NCBI RefSeq assembly: GCF_000015205.1
Contig: NC_008701.1
Coordinates: 496,001-560,000 of the forward strand
Reading direction: 5' to 3'
Source: Pyrobaculum islandicum DSM 4184
GTDB lineage: Archaea > Thermoproteota > Thermoprotei > Thermoproteales > Thermoproteaceae
DNA length: 64,000 nt
Shown piece by piece: positions 29,383 through 37,901 of the stretch. The translations under genes were made by a program, and so were the position numbers. Every line of letters begins with the position of its first letter. Within the stretch, counting starts at the first letter, position 1. Under the pieces are notes generated by a model. That model was not told the DNA's origin. It did not search any database and worked only from the letters and a program-made list of their open reading frames with translations.

Positions 29383-30639
29383 TTAAGTAATCCAAGCGTT
29401 TTTCCTTACAAGTGCCCCTTCGTATAAATTTATACGGATAGTGTAATCACCCTTGCCTAGATACGTTTTTAAACAGTCGGAGATATTGGTATAACGTCTT
29501 CTTTTGATTACATAGACCCTAGAGCCCTGTACAAACGGCCCTATTATGTCCTTATCTAAATATTTTTCTACAAATGCATCAACTGCACCGTCATAGACAG
29601 GGGGCCCCCTGTGTAACATATAAGGCGGAAGCTCGATCTGTTCCACTACATATATAAGAGAGACGTAAGACTTTTCGTCGCTTTCAACACCCCATCGGTA
29701 CACCCTGAAGCCGCATTGTTTAAGCCAATTAAAAACTGATCTCCCAATTCTCTTATAACGTCCCCAGACGATGTCGGGAGGCTCATTAGGGTATGGGAAT
29801 ACCACCTCTACAACATTTGTTTTAATGACGGCGCCTTGTCTCTGTTGGAAATATGTTATAGAGGGGTTTTTTAAAAATCGTCGTGATGCCAATATAAAAG
29901 TTGACATAGATGTCAACGAAACAGCTGCGGCTACGTTTCTCTCAGGGTCTACAGGGTCTACAACAACAAGCGGCGCTTTAAACTTCGCCCTAGATTCAGA
30001 GAAAGTAATATATGTACGATAAGGCCTCCATCGTGATGCCGCTTTAAGAACATCTATAAATGAGCCATAATATGCAACAAGAAGCTCAGTTAAATATCCA
30101 GAAAAGCCTTCAACCTTTATTTCAGCCCCATAAACTCCAATTGTTTTCATAAAGAGCTTTAACAATCTGACATCTCGTCTCTGCTCTTCGCTGAGTTTTT
30201 CAACTAGAAACTTATGGTGAAGTGGCGTTCTATCAGCTGCCGTTATAGGTCTTTCGCCAAAGCTAATTTTATAGCATGGAACAACGTCTACTTCGTATCC
30301 ATCGACAAGGAGAGAAAGATATGGGTGTTGCGCATAACGCATGCTCCATGTGACCCCCCTCTCTGAAAAGTATCTTGATAACAGCGTTATAACATCTTTT
30401 ATATTTATGTTTCTGTTTGTGAGTACAATAAAGATATCTATATCGCGTTGCCCGGGTAGCCATGTAGAACGTGCACTAGAGCCGTATACGCCTATCTCCG
30501 CCTCTATCCCATATTTATTTATTGCATCGGCGATTAAGGCCTTAACTTTCTCCGTAACTTTCTTTAACTCTCTCTCTTCCTCTTCGCTAGGCGTAACGAG
30601 TTTATAGGCCTCTCTAAGTACCTCCTCTAAAGTGCTCAC
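29383..30639 (-). CDS. cca: Archaeal CCA-adding enzyme (class I)
   Basis: 418 aa, typical size. It has the nucleotidyltransferase signature GSSARSTWLPGQRDIDIFIV, with the second catalytic Asp in YEVDVVPCY and the archaeal neck and body domains. It adds or repairs the 3' CCA of tRNAs. The tRNAs in this window encode their CCA, so repair may be its main task. It overlaps thpR by 4 bases in a run that continues to rpc34. Confidence 0.95.
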   Translation of the reverse strand: MSTLEEVLREAYKLVTPSEEEERELKKVTEKVKALIADAINKYGIEAEIGVYGSSARSTWLPGQRDIDIFIVLTNRNINIKDVITLLSRYFSERGVTWSMRYAQHPYLSLLVDGYEVDVVPCYKISFGERPITAADRTPLHHKFLVEKLSEEQRRDVRLLKLFMKTIGVYGAEIKVEGFSGYLTELLVAYYGSFIDVLKAASRWRPYRTYITFSESRAKFKAPLVVVDPVDPERNVAAAVSLTSMSTFILASRRFLKNPSITYFQQRQGAVIKTNVVEVVFPYPNEPPDIVWGRYKRIGRSVFNWLKQCGFRVYRWGVESDEKSYVSLIYVVEQIELPPYMLHRGPPVYDGAVDAFVEKYLDKDIIGPFVQGSRVYVIKRRRYTNISDCLKTYLGKGDYTIRINLYEGALVRKNAWIT

Positions 30640-31199
30640 GTGAGATATTGTACAAAGAGGTCACTATAAATAGGCCCTCTCGGCGTTAGCACTGACTTTT
30701 TTAGTTTCACCTTATCTACTTCGATAACGCCGAATTCGGCTTCTCTATAGCGCTCAATAACCTCTCTGAGTTTATCTATGTTTCTTCCAGATTTAATTCT
30801 CCCTATAGTAAGATGAGGAGAAAATTCGCGATCCTCTCTATGTTCTGCATATTTATCTACTAAATTTCTTACTATATTTGCGAGATTGACAAGATTTTCT
30901 AAACCCTTAGAAACGCCAATCCATAATACACGAGGTTTAGCCAAGTCCGGAAATACGCCAAGTCCAGAAAGCGCGATTTTAAACTTACTGAATCTGATGG
31001 TTGTTAAGGATTTAACAATATCATTAACTCGGCTTTGAGGAATTTCTCCCAAAAAACGCAGAGTTAGATGTAAATTTTCTTTTTCTACAAGCTTTATGTC
31101 GAGACCAAGTCTTAGAACCTCTCTTTGTATTTCCTCTACTTTTTTAACAATCTCCGGATTTTCGACGTCGATAGCTACAAAAGCTCTAACCAAGGTCAT
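30636..31199 (-). CDS. thpR: RNA 2',3'-cyclic phosphodiesterase (LigT/ThpR)
   Basis: 187 aa. The two HxTx motifs of the 2H phosphoesterase family are visible: HLTLRFLG and HLTIGRIKSG. The enzyme opens 2',3'-cyclic phosphates of RNA and in archaea can join tRNA halves at low level. It overlaps both cca and the Rpc34-like gene by 4 bases, which fits a role in tRNA processing. Confidence 0.93.
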   Translation of the reverse strand: MTLVRAFVAIDVENPEIVKKVEEIQREVLRLGLDIKLVEKENLHLTLRFLGEIPQSRVNDIVKSLTTIRFSKFKIALSGLGVFPDLAKPRVLWIGVSKGLENLVNLANIVRNLVDKYAEHREDREFSPHLTIGRIKSGRNIDKLREVIERYREAEFGVIEVDKVKLKKSVLTPRGPIYSDLFVQYLT

Positions 31200-31636
31200 G
31201 ACCTCAGGTTATGTAGCCACTTAGTCAATAAGTTGCATGTAAGGGGGGTTATGAAACTAACGCCGCATCGGTCAGAATATGGACAATATACACAGGGTAT
31301 TGATAACAAAGTTCTAAGCTCATTTGGGAGGGCGTCAAAATCTACTATAAAGGCCTCTACTGTCTCCTCATGTATTTTACTAAGCAGTCTATATGCCTTC
31401 TCAGTCAATCTTACTATGTATACACCTCGTTTGTTTCCGCCAACTCTTTCTCTCGCTATGAGTCCTCTTTTTTCAAGTCTAGCGAGTATGGGTAGGCCGG
31501 TCTTACTATCTATTCCAATGTACTTCCAGAGATTCCTCTGTTGATAGCTACCGCCAAGTCTCTCAAGCCCCTGTAATATCTGTATCTCAACCTCAGTAAG
31601 TACATCAGACTCTTCTGCAAACTCTTGTGTCGCCAC
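31196..31636 (-). CDS. Rpc34/RPC39-like transcription factor with winged helix and Fe-S type cysteines
   Basis: 146 aa. A winged helix occupies residues ~13-80. The C-terminal motif IPCVYCPYSDRCG, then P..C.....WL at the very end, has the same four-cysteine layout as the C-terminus of eukaryal RNA polymerase III subunit RPC39, which binds an Fe-S cluster. A crenarchaeal Rpc34 orthologue has been described in the literature. It sits between tfb (36 bases upstream) and thpR (4-base overlap), so it joins a transcription factor to tRNA maturation genes. Confidence 0.8.
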   Translation of the reverse strand: MATQEFAEESDVLTEVEIQILQGLERLGGSYQQRNLWKYIGIDSKTGLPILARLEKRGLIARERVGGNKRGVYIVRLTEKAYRLLSKIHEETVEAFIVDFDALPNELRTLLSIPCVYCPYSDRCGVSFITPLTCNLLTKWLHNLRS

Positions 31637-31672
31637 GTCACTAAAATAGTGGTCTCCATTTAAAAATTTAAA

Positions 31673-32569
31673 CTACACCGTGACCTCAATATATAGGATC
31701 TCCGAGAGTTCTTTCAATAGATCTCGTATAGGTCCTTCCGTGGTATCTGTAGCTTTTGCCAGCTCTTTCTGAGTCACCTCTACGCCGGCTATGTAACAGG
31801 CGTAATAAACAGCGGATGCTGCGAGAACTTGCGGCTTTCTTCCATTTCTAATACGTGGTGATGATAAAATATAGCGTAATATATCCACGGCTATACGTTG
31901 CACCTCTGCAGATTTCTCGTCGCCTATACCCAACGCCGATACAATCCTGGGTATGTATATTTTTGGATCTATACGCGGCGGTTTTATACCAAGTTTATTT
32001 GCAACACGCATAAGCTCCATATATGCTGAGATAAAAGACGAACGGTTAATTCCGAGGTTTTCTGCTAGGCTCCTTAAAGTAATTGCGGCTACCCCATGTT
32101 TCTTGAGCGTGAAATATAGAGCTGCAGCATACCCCTCAAGTCTTGGCGCCCGATATCCAGCATCATATAACTTTTTATACAACATGACAGTATCCTCTAT
32201 CACAGCTTTTGGGATGTTAAGCTTCTGTTTTGCAGCTTCTAAAAACTCTCTTATGTCTACCTCTATGCGTTCAAGTGGTGTAGAGATAGGTCGTGCAAAC
32301 TTCTTTAAGCTAAGCGCCTTAAGTTTATCGGCTATCTTCACATTGCCGAATTCTATATCTCCCATAGAGGAGCCTATGGGGCCTGAATACGCCCTTGATG
32401 ACTCAGGTTTCCTCCACTCAGGGCCTAAATCTGCAACTCCCTCTCTTAAGACAGTTCCGCAATTCTTACATATAACTTGTCCACGTTCGTAATCAACAAC
32501 TACGTCATTAACTGCGCCGCACACCGGGCAGCGGTGCTCCTCTACTTCAAATATCAGCTTTCTAGTCAT
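31673..32569 (-). CDS. tfb: Transcription initiation factor B (TFB)
   Basis: 298 aa. N-terminal zinc ribbon CPVCGAVNDVVVDY...CKNCG (residues ~14-37), B-finger/linker with SRAYSGP, then two cyclin repeats, each about 90 residues (from ~100 and ~200). TFB binds TBP-TATA and BRE and recruits RNA polymerase. Its ATG overlaps gar1 by 4 bases, a known archaeal arrangement. Confidence 0.96.
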   Translation of the reverse strand: MTRKLIFEVEEHRCPVCGAVNDVVVDYERGQVICKNCGTVLREGVADLGPEWRKPESSRAYSGPIGSSMGDIEFGNVKIADKLKALSLKKFARPISTPLERIEVDIREFLEAAKQKLNIPKAVIEDTVMLYKKLYDAGYRAPRLEGYAAALYFTLKKHGVAAITLRSLAENLGINRSSFISAYMELMRVANKLGIKPPRIDPKIYIPRIVSALGIGDEKSAEVQRIAVDILRYILSSPRIRNGRKPQVLAASAVYYACYIAGVEVTQKELAKATDTTEGPIRDLLKELSEILYIEVTV

Positions 32570-32811
32570 TTTCTCCTCTTCTCTAAGTCCTGTAGTTTTA
32601 CATACAGTGGTTGCCCTATTAAAGATTCATCGCGAACATAAGGTTTTACAAGCCCGTACGGATTTTTTATATTACCTATTACATCGTAGAGAATGCCGAC
32701 TTTTTTCATCGTGTAAGTATAGATGTTTATATAAATGGGGGGAACCTCGTTAAGTTTTACCACGAGGTTCCCGAGACGTGAATAATGAAGAGCAGTTCCA
32801 ATGCGTTTCAT
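32566..32811 (-). CDS. H/ACA RNP subunit Gar1
   Basis: 81 aa. The Gar1/Naf1 beta barrel is recognisable from RLGNLVVKL and MKKVGILYDVIGNIKNPYG, then LVKPYV. Gar1 belongs to the H/ACA ribonucleoprotein that makes pseudouridine in rRNA. It heads the gar1-tfb-rpc34-thpR-cca run. Start ATG 32811. Confidence 0.85.
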   Translation of the reverse strand: MKRIGTALHYSRLGNLVVKLNEVPPIYINIYTYTMKKVGILYDVIGNIKNPYGLVKPYVRDESLIGQPLYVKLQDLEKRRK

Positions 32812-32907
32812 TAAAACCCCATCGCGCCCTAATTAATAATAGTTATGCCTTTCAATATCTAGGTAATATGAGGATCTCCGGCTTATTAGGACCTGAGTTC
32901 AAACACC

Positions 32908-33010
32908 GCCTATCCCTAGGCGACGCCTAGGGACTTTCTCTCCGCCCACGCCGTCACCAGTACCTACGATAATTCAGGCATGGGGTCATGGTGTCTGGCA
33001 GCACTTGGCC
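32908..33010. repeat. 103-bp direct repeat, copy 1
   Basis: Base-for-base identical with 36079-36181 by eye. It begins with the palindrome TCCCTAGGCG-A-CGCCTAGGGA (starting at 32912) and, read on the minus strand, encodes the C-terminal tail of a TnpB-like protein. It is probably the conserved right end of an IS200/IS605-type element. Confidence 0.85.
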
Positions 33011-33318
33011 TTTCACCAGCGCCCTTCCCTCGATGTTTATCACGGCCGCCACGTCTCTACCCCCTCACTCGCAGCGGGGCAACGGAGTGCCCTCGAGACA
33101 GAGCCCCTCACAAGACGCCCCCACACCGCAGGCAAATTGAGGAAGTCCCCCTCGGGTTGACCTTGACGATTGGCATCTTCCCCTCTCTAGCCTTTTGTAT
33201 AATTTCTCTTAAACATAATCATAAACCTAACTCTATAGACTCTATCTCTGAGCTTGGGTCATTAATTCTCAATATCATATACTTCGACATCTCCTTTGGC
33301 AAATTCTCGACGGCTATA
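32954..33318 (-). pseudogene. TnpB remnant (C-terminal part)
   Basis: The minus strand encodes, in pieces, REIIQKAREGKMPIVKVNPR, GTSSICLRCGG and, in another frame, GRDVAAVINIEGRAL followed by a tail to a TGA at 32954-32956. These are the RuvC-adjacent helix, zinc-finger and third acidic motif of TnpB. In-frame stops and a frameshift break it, and the N-terminal half is missing. The GC content is higher than in the neighbourhood. It lies between gar1 and rps8e and ends in the 103-bp repeat. Confidence 0.7.
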
Positions 33319-33356
33319 CGAGAGAAGTTTAAATACCCCACTGTTATTAAAAGGCT

Positions 33357-33752
33357 GTGAAGCTAGCCGCATTTTACAAAGGCAGAGATTTAAAAAAGCC
33401 CAGCGGCGGGAAAAAGGGAAGAGTAAGAAAAACTAAGAAGAAGGCGTTGTGTGGAGGCCCTCCACAAATACCTAAACTAGGTGAAAGAGATTTGAGACTT
33501 GTAGAGAGAGTAACAGGAGGTAACTTAAAGGTTAGAGTCAGGGAGGTAAGATATGCGAACGTTTACATTCCAAAGGAAAGGCGGCATGTAAAAGCTAAGA
33601 TACTCTCAATTTTGTCAACGCCAGCAAATCCAGATTTTGCGCGTCGCAATCTTATAGTCAAAGGTGCGGTGATACAGACCGAGGTTGGCAGAGCTGTCGT
33701 CACGTCGAGACCTGGGCAAGACGGGGTTATAAATGCAGTGCTTATAGAATGA
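33357..33752 (+). CDS. rps8e: 30S ribosomal protein S8e (eS8)
   Basis: 131 aa, GTG start at 33357. It has the basic N-terminus with [18 protein letters not shown] and the later [19 protein letters not shown] strand typical of S8e. TATA-like agtttaaatac at about 33327-33337 lies 25 bases before the start. It leads a run with SRP19 and a GPN GTPase, with 4-base and 1-base overlaps. Confidence 0.94.
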   Translation: MKLAAFYKGRDLKKPSGGKKGRVRKTKKKALCGGPPQIPKLGERDLRLVERVTGGNLKVRVREVRYANVYIPKERRHVKAKILSILSTPANPDFARRNLIVKGAVIQTEVGRAVVTSRPGQDGVINAVLIE

Positions 33753-34036
33753 AGAAACGAGGCGGGAGAATACTCTGGCTTGTTTACCTAGACTCGTCGG
33801 TCCCTCGTTCTCGGGGTAGAATTTTGCCGCGAAGTAAAGCTGTGAGTAAGCCGACTTTACAAGAAGTTATACAGGCTTTAGAGAGACTGGGGTATAGATA
33901 TCAAGTGTACCAAGATAAAAAGTATCCGGCGCTTTGGTTTGAAGAGCGGCAGGGCTACATCGTGGTAGAAACTAGTGAAAAATTACGTATACTTGCGCTT
34001 AAAGTTGCGGAAGAGGTAAGAAAACTCAGGCGTTAA
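33749..34036 (+). CDS. srp19: Signal recognition particle 19-kDa protein
   Basis: 95 aa. It has the SRP19 features [18 protein letters not shown] and [17 protein letters not shown]. It binds SRP RNA helices 6 and 8 and prepares SRP54 (also in this window at 50.2 kb) for loading. Overlaps rps8e by 4 bases and abuts the GPN gene. Confidence 0.92.
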   Translation: MKKRGGRILWLVYLDSSVPRSRGRILPRSKAVSKPTLQEVIQALERLGYRYQVYQDKKYPALWFEERQGYIVVETSEKLRILALKVAEEVRKLRR

Positions 34037-34785
34037 TGTATACAGTATTTTTTGTAGGCACAGCAGGTTCTGGTAAATCTACTCTTGTATCAACTCTCTC
34101 CACGTGGATGGAAGACCAAGGTTTTGACGTCGGCATAGTTAACCTAGATCCTGCGGTAGAGTACTTACCTTATGTGCCCGATATTGACATAAGGGATAGG
34201 ATTAGCGCCAGGAAGATAATGAAGCAGTTTAAACTAGGGCCGAACGCGTCTATAATTGCGGCTGTTGATATGATAGTGACTGAGGCCGAGAGAATTAAGG
34301 AGGAGATGGAGATAATCGGGGCCCCCATTTACCTAATAGATACGCCAGGCCAAATGGAGCTTTTTGCGTTTAGACAGAGCGGTGCATATCTAGTACAAAA
34401 ACTATCTGATGTCCACACCTTAGTAGTATATGTGGCAGATGCTGTCTATGCACAGTCTGTTGATGGTTTTGCTGTGACTATGTTGCTTGCTCTGTCTACC
34501 AGGATACGGTTTAAAAAACCGCAGATATTGGTAATCAACAAATCCGACCTTCTGTCAGAAGACGTACGTATAAATATTTTAAACTGGGTAGAGGATCCAA
34601 CTACATTACTTGAGTCTATAGATTTACCACCTTATGAAAAGGAAATCTTACGCTCTGTCGCCAATATGGGAGGGTTTATAGAACCTCTTTTTGTTTCTGC
34701 CAAAACAAGCGAGGGCATAGACAAACTCTACTACCAACTCCAACTACACTACACTGGGGGCGAAGATGTTCAGCTACCTCCCTGA
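34036..34785 (+). CDS. GPN-loop GTPase
   Basis: 249 aa. P-loop GTAGSGKSTLV, the family-defining GPN within LGPNASIIAAVD, G3 DTPGQMELF and G4 NKSD. GPN GTPases form dimers; the eukaryal ones assist nuclear RNA polymerase assembly, and the archaeal role is less clear. Its position beside SRP19 and close to rpoF is suggestive. Convergent with rpl21e, 16-base overlap. Confidence 0.93.
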   Translation: MYTVFFVGTAGSGKSTLVSTLSTWMEDQGFDVGIVNLDPAVEYLPYVPDIDIRDRISARKIMKQFKLGPNASIIAAVDMIVTEAERIKEEMEIIGAPIYLIDTPGQMELFAFRQSGAYLVQKLSDVHTLVVYVADAVYAQSVDGFAVTMLLALSTRIRFKKPQILVINKSDLLSEDVRINILNWVEDPTTLLESIDLPPYEKEILRSVANMGGFIEPLFVSAKTSEGIDKLYYQLQLHYTGGEDVQLPP

Positions 34786-35072
34786 TGAGGCTTGAGGTGC
34801 TCAGGAGTTACTACAAGAATCTTCTTCTTATCTCCTAAATAGGTCTCTATAACATACGCTCTACCCCTAGTACCGATCACAACGCCAACCTTCCCCTGGT
34901 AACGTCTATGCGGCGCATTTTCCACAAAGGTCGGATCTATATCTATTACAACTCTATCGCCAGGTTTGTATTCATATAAAAGGCGGGAAAGTCCGGAGAG
35001 TCCTCTTTCTCTAGGTTTCTTTCTTAATAACTTTCTGCTCTTGTAACGATAGCCATGTGTTCTCTTAACCAT
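34770..35072 (-). CDS. rpl21e: 50S ribosomal protein L21e (eL21)
   Basis: 100 aa. It has the N-terminal HGYRYKSRKLLRKKPRERG and the YKPGDRVVIDIDPTF region with GKVGVVIGTRGRAYVIE. In most archaea this gene precedes rpoF and the DUF655 gene on the same strand; here it is inverted and divergent, so the two transcripts share the 78-base region 35073-35150. Confidence 0.94.
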   Translation of the reverse strand: MVKRTHGYRYKSRKLLRKKPRERGLSGLSRLLYEYKPGDRVVIDIDPTFVENAPHRRYQGKVGVVIGTRGRAYVIETYLGDKKKILVVTPEHLKPHQGGS

Positions 35073-35150
35073 ACGTCTCTAAAACTCGGCAGTTATTAAA
35101 ATTTTAGTTTTCGGCGAATAAGTTAAAAAGGTGAGATATGATAACGTGTA

Positions 35151-35486
35151 GTGAGCATTAAGAAAATACGCAAATCGGAGGAGATAACTAATGCTAAGGC
35201 ATTGGAAATACTAAGGACGTTGTCTACTACAACTCAACTTTCAGAAGACCAGAGAAAAACGCTTGACTATTTAGAAAAGGTAACAAAGAGAAAGCCTGAC
35301 GAGGCAGAGTCTATAGTGAAAAAGCTAATTGAAAAATTTGGATTCACACGTATTACAGCAGTTCAGTTAACAAATCTGTCTATAGAAAGCTTAGATGAGT
35401 TAAAACTTATACTCTCATATCTTGAGAAAAGGGAGTATTCAGATAGTGAGCTAAAGGAAATATACAAGATACTAACTGGGCAATGA
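35151..35486 (+). CDS. rpoF: DNA-directed RNA polymerase subunit F (Rpo4/Rpb4)
   Basis: 111 aa, GTG start. Helical, with KSEEITNAKALEILRTLS at the N-terminus and the C-terminal HRDC-like helices. With Rpo7 it makes the polymerase stalk. Identification rests on size, the helical pattern and the neighbours L21e and DUF655, the standard archaeal context. It overlaps the DUF655 gene by 4 bases. Confidence 0.88.
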   Translation: MSIKKIRKSEEITNAKALEILRTLSTTTQLSEDQRKTLDYLEKVTKRKPDEAESIVKKLIEKFGFTRITAVQLTNLSIESLDELKLILSYLEKREYSDSELKEIYKILTGQ

Positions 35487-36070
35487 AGGGGAGAAAGGAG
35501 GAGTATGCATATGTAATAGACATACTACCCCCGGAAGTAGCAGTTTACAAACTCCCACCGAAAATGAGAAGGGAATTCCCACATGATGCGACATATGCCC
35601 ATTTAGTTGGTGAAAACCATTTTACGCTTTTGGAAGTGACGCTTAAAAAAGGAGTTACTGTAGACATAGGAGAGAGATTATACGTAGGACTTGGGACTAG
35701 AGATAAGGTTGACAAAATTGTGAGAAGGATAAGATACGACGATCTTCAACCACAGGGCAAAGAGAATCTTCGTGTGATCATAAGAAAGATTGTAGAACAG
35801 CAAGAGGAGCGTTTTATAAAATGGCTCAATGAGGCGGGGCCTATCACTTTAAAACTCCATAGTCTGGAGTTGTTGAAAGGCGTGGGGAAGAAGAAAGTGC
35901 AGGAGATAATAGAAGAAAGGAGAAAAAAGCCCTTTGTATCATATGAAGATGTAAAACAGAGAGTCGGTATAGATCTTGTTGAATTAATTACCGATAGAAT
36001 TCTGAGAGAAATAGCGGGAGAAGATCCGTATTATGTTTTTGCATCGCCTCCTCCTGCTACAAGCCAGTAG
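35483..36070 (+). CDS. DUF655 nucleic-acid-binding protein
   Basis: 195 aa. An N-terminal OB-like part is followed by a helix-hairpin-helix region with LHSLELLKGVGKKKVQEIIE at about residues 123-142. DUF655 proteins are widespread in archaea beside rpoF, and structures suggest RNA or DNA binding; the cellular role is unknown. It ends 8 bases before the second copy of the 103-bp repeat. Confidence 0.9.
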   Translation: MKGRKEEYAYVIDILPPEVAVYKLPPKMRREFPHDATYAHLVGENHFTLLEVTLKKGVTVDIGERLYVGLGTRDKVDKIVRRIRYDDLQPQGKENLRVIIRKIVEQQEERFIKWLNEAGPITLKLHSLELLKGVGKKKVQEIIEERRKKPFVSYEDVKQRVGIDLVELITDRILREIAGEDPYYVFASPPPATSQ

Positions 36071-36078
36071 TTATTTCA

Positions 36079-36181
36079 GCCTATCCCTAGGCGACGCCTA
36101 GGGACTTTCTCTCCGCCCACGCCGTCACCAGTACCTACGATAATTCAGGCATGGGGTCATGGTGTCTGGCAGCACTTGGCC
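36079..36181. repeat. 103-bp direct repeat, copy 2
   Basis: Identical to 32908-33010, same orientation, 3,171 bases away. It starts with the same 21-base palindrome and reads as a TnpB C-terminal tail on the minus strand. Confidence 0.85.
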
Positions 36182-36340
36182 CGCCGCCAGCGCCCTCCTC
36201 TAACCTCCGCCTAATCCAGATGACGTCTCTCTTCTCGTCTAGCTTGAGCCGTGGCTGAGGCTTCAAGCGCCATCGCAAACTTCAATTCTTCATCGCCTAC
36301 CCAAGATGCGACGTAGATTCTTGACGAATTCAAAGCATCA
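36079..36340 (-). pseudogene. Internally deleted TnpB remnant
   Basis: Minus-strand codons next to the 103-bp repeat read LKLDEKRDVIWIRRRLEEGA, which aligns with LRVKDERDV and NIAWIRKRLEEGA of the tnpB at 60.9-62.0 kb. In the latter this lies in the middle of the protein, so here the middle part is joined directly to the C-terminal tail, with the catalytic part removed. Upstream the frame shifts repeatedly. It has the shape of a deletion derivative (MITE-like) of the copy-1 element. Confidence 0.55.
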
Positions 36341-36598
36341 TATTCTGAAGTTTTCTTGAAAACCCTCGGCGGGCGGACACGCCGCCCGACATGTGCAACG
36401 CACAAACGGGGAGGTATAGACCTGATTGTACAACACACAACAGGCCTAGCAGACATGGATTCCTATACGGCGGAACGTCCATTCAACAGAGCGTAAAGGA
36501 TACCTACGACAAGCTGTGGAGCGACTGAAAACCTCGCCCCTTAGGGCGGGGAGGGGTCGTATTTGGGAATTTCTGTTAGACCTTTACCTCAGCTCCAG
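36341..36598. mobile_element. Decayed insertion-element DNA with GC-rich end hairpin
   Basis: No intact gene. It has a 7-bp stem CGGGCGG/CCGCCCG near 36372-36391 and, near 36532-36554, a GC-rich hairpin built on CGCCC-CTTA-GGGCG, similar in look to the ends of archaeal IS200/IS605-type elements. The plus strand carries a 50-codon open stretch ending at a TAA near 36496 that I cannot identify. It ends close to the aIF5A stop codon at 36599. Confidence 0.4.
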
Positions 36599-36997
36599 TT
36601 ATTTCACTCGAGTTATCTTATATCGATTTAATATCTGCCACACCTCTACCTCAACTCCCGGCGCTAACCTCCCCTTAGCCTCTTCCTCAACGTAATCTAT
36701 GGGAACTTCGATAGTCTTATAGTCTCGCATATCCATCAGTTGAATAACGTTGCCAGAGATCGAAAGCACTTGTGCCGTGAACTTCTCAATAATAGGCACC
36801 TCTATCTGGGCGTCCACCGGGAGACTTAAAGTCCTTTTTCCACCATCAAAAACGCCGATGGCAACGATTCGCGCTTTCGCGCTACCGTGTTTCCCCGTTT
36901 TAGACTTCTCTATCTCTACAACTCTACAAGGCTCTCCATCTATTACCACATAGGAGCCCTCCTTTAGCTCTCCTACCTCAACGTACTTAGTTGACAT
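36599..36997 (-). CDS. Translation factor aIF5A
   Basis: 132 aa. The hypusination loop is [17 protein letters not shown], with the Lys between Gly and His as the modified residue. The N-terminal SH3-like and C-terminal OB domains have the normal length. It helps ribosomes through difficult peptide bonds. Start ATG 36997, 30 bases downstream of the MTAP stop codon and preceded by an A/T-rich box, so it may be transcribed both alone and from MTAP. Confidence 0.94.
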   Translation of the reverse strand: MSTKYVEVGELKEGSYVVIDGEPCRVVEIEKSKTGKHGSAKARIVAIGVFDGGKRTLSLPVDAQIEVPIIEKFTAQVLSISGNVIQLMDMRDYKTIEVPIDYVEEEAKGRLAPGVEVEVWQILNRYKITRVK

Positions 36998-37027
36998 GGC
37001 CTCCCTTAAGGCACTGATATATAAACT

Positions 37028-37870
37028 TTAGACACAGGCATATTTCAATACATCGCCGCATTTGGGAATTTCTGCCGGAATTCTTGGTACGGCCTCTGCA
37101 ATAACTCTTTTTATAATGTCGATTTTTTCGGTCATCATTTTTTCTACAGCCTCTGCTGTCACAGGTTGGTGAGGAACTAACACATCGTAGTCTGTCACAA
37201 GGGCGATTAAGCCATAACACATGCCTAATTCTCTAGCTAAGTTAATCTCCGGCACAAGAGTCATGCCTATTATGTCGCATCCAAAAACCTCCCGCCATAT
37301 TCTAGATTCAGCTTTTGTACTAAACCGAGGCCCTTCAATACATATGTAGCACCCCCCGTCATGTGTTCTATTATATCTGCTTGCCACCTCTACTAAAACT
37401 TTTCTAATCTCCTGGGTAAAAGGCTCTAGCCCAATTGATATATGACACGTACGCGGCCCGTCGTAAAATGTGTATTCACGCGACTTAGTCATATCGACGA
37501 ATTGATCAGGAACGACGAAATCGCCGGGAGCGTAGTCAGGTCTTAAAGAGCCGACAGCACTTACGGCTATTATAGACCTAACTCCTAATGTATAAAGCGC
37601 GTATATATTAGCGCGATAAGGTATTTTATGCGGAGGATACTTATGTCCTCTGCCATGTCTGGGCAAAAAGGCGACGACACGTCCTGATACACGTCCAATT
37701 ATTACATTGTCAGAGGGTAGACCATATGGCGTATGTATTTGTACCTCCACGGCGTTTTCAAATATGCCAGGGTCGTAAAGACCGCTACCTCCTATAATTC
37801 CTAGTCTTGGAAATTCCTCGACCCCCAACTCTTTTGGCTCTTTAGGTGGTTGTGTGAGTTTTATGACCAT
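37028..37870 (-). CDS. S-methyl-5'-thioadenosine phosphorylase
   Basis: 280 aa. Purine phosphorylase fold with [13 protein letters not shown] at the N-terminus, the phosphate site in [13 protein letters not shown], and [18 protein letters not shown]. It splits methylthioadenosine for methionine and adenine salvage. A longer frame (to 37987) exists, but ATG 37870 lies 24 bases downstream of gttaaaac (37890-37897, minus strand) and is chosen. Confidence 0.94.
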   Translation of the reverse strand: MVIKLTQPPKEPKELGVEEFPRLGIIGGSGLYDPGIFENAVEVQIHTPYGLPSDNVIIGRVSGRVVAFLPRHGRGHKYPPHKIPYRANIYALYTLGVRSIIAVSAVGSLRPDYAPGDFVVPDQFVDMTKSREYTFYDGPRTCHISIGLEPFTQEIRKVLVEVASRYNRTHDGGCYICIEGPRFSTKAESRIWREVFGCDIIGMTLVPEINLARELGMCYGLIALVTDYDVLVPHQPVTAEAVEKMMTEKIDIIKRVIAEAVPRIPAEIPKCGDVLKYACV

Positions 37871-37876
37871 AAAGGT

Positions 37877-37897
37877 AATATTTAACGGTGTTTTAAC
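37877..37897. promoter_or_regulatory. Overlapping divergent promoters
   Basis: A plus-strand A/T-rich box (about 37877-37886) and a minus-strand TATA-like gttaaaac (37890-37897) lie side by side between the starts of MTAP (37870, minus) and the 162-aa gene (37902, plus). Only 31 bases separate the two start codons, so binding at one promoter should hinder the other. Confidence 0.4.
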
Positions 37898-37901
37898 AAT
37901 T

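Noticed and set aside
36211-36456. 81-aa minus-strand ORF as a complete gene
   Set aside because: It mixes frames of a broken TnpB and has no family match; better explained as a remnant.
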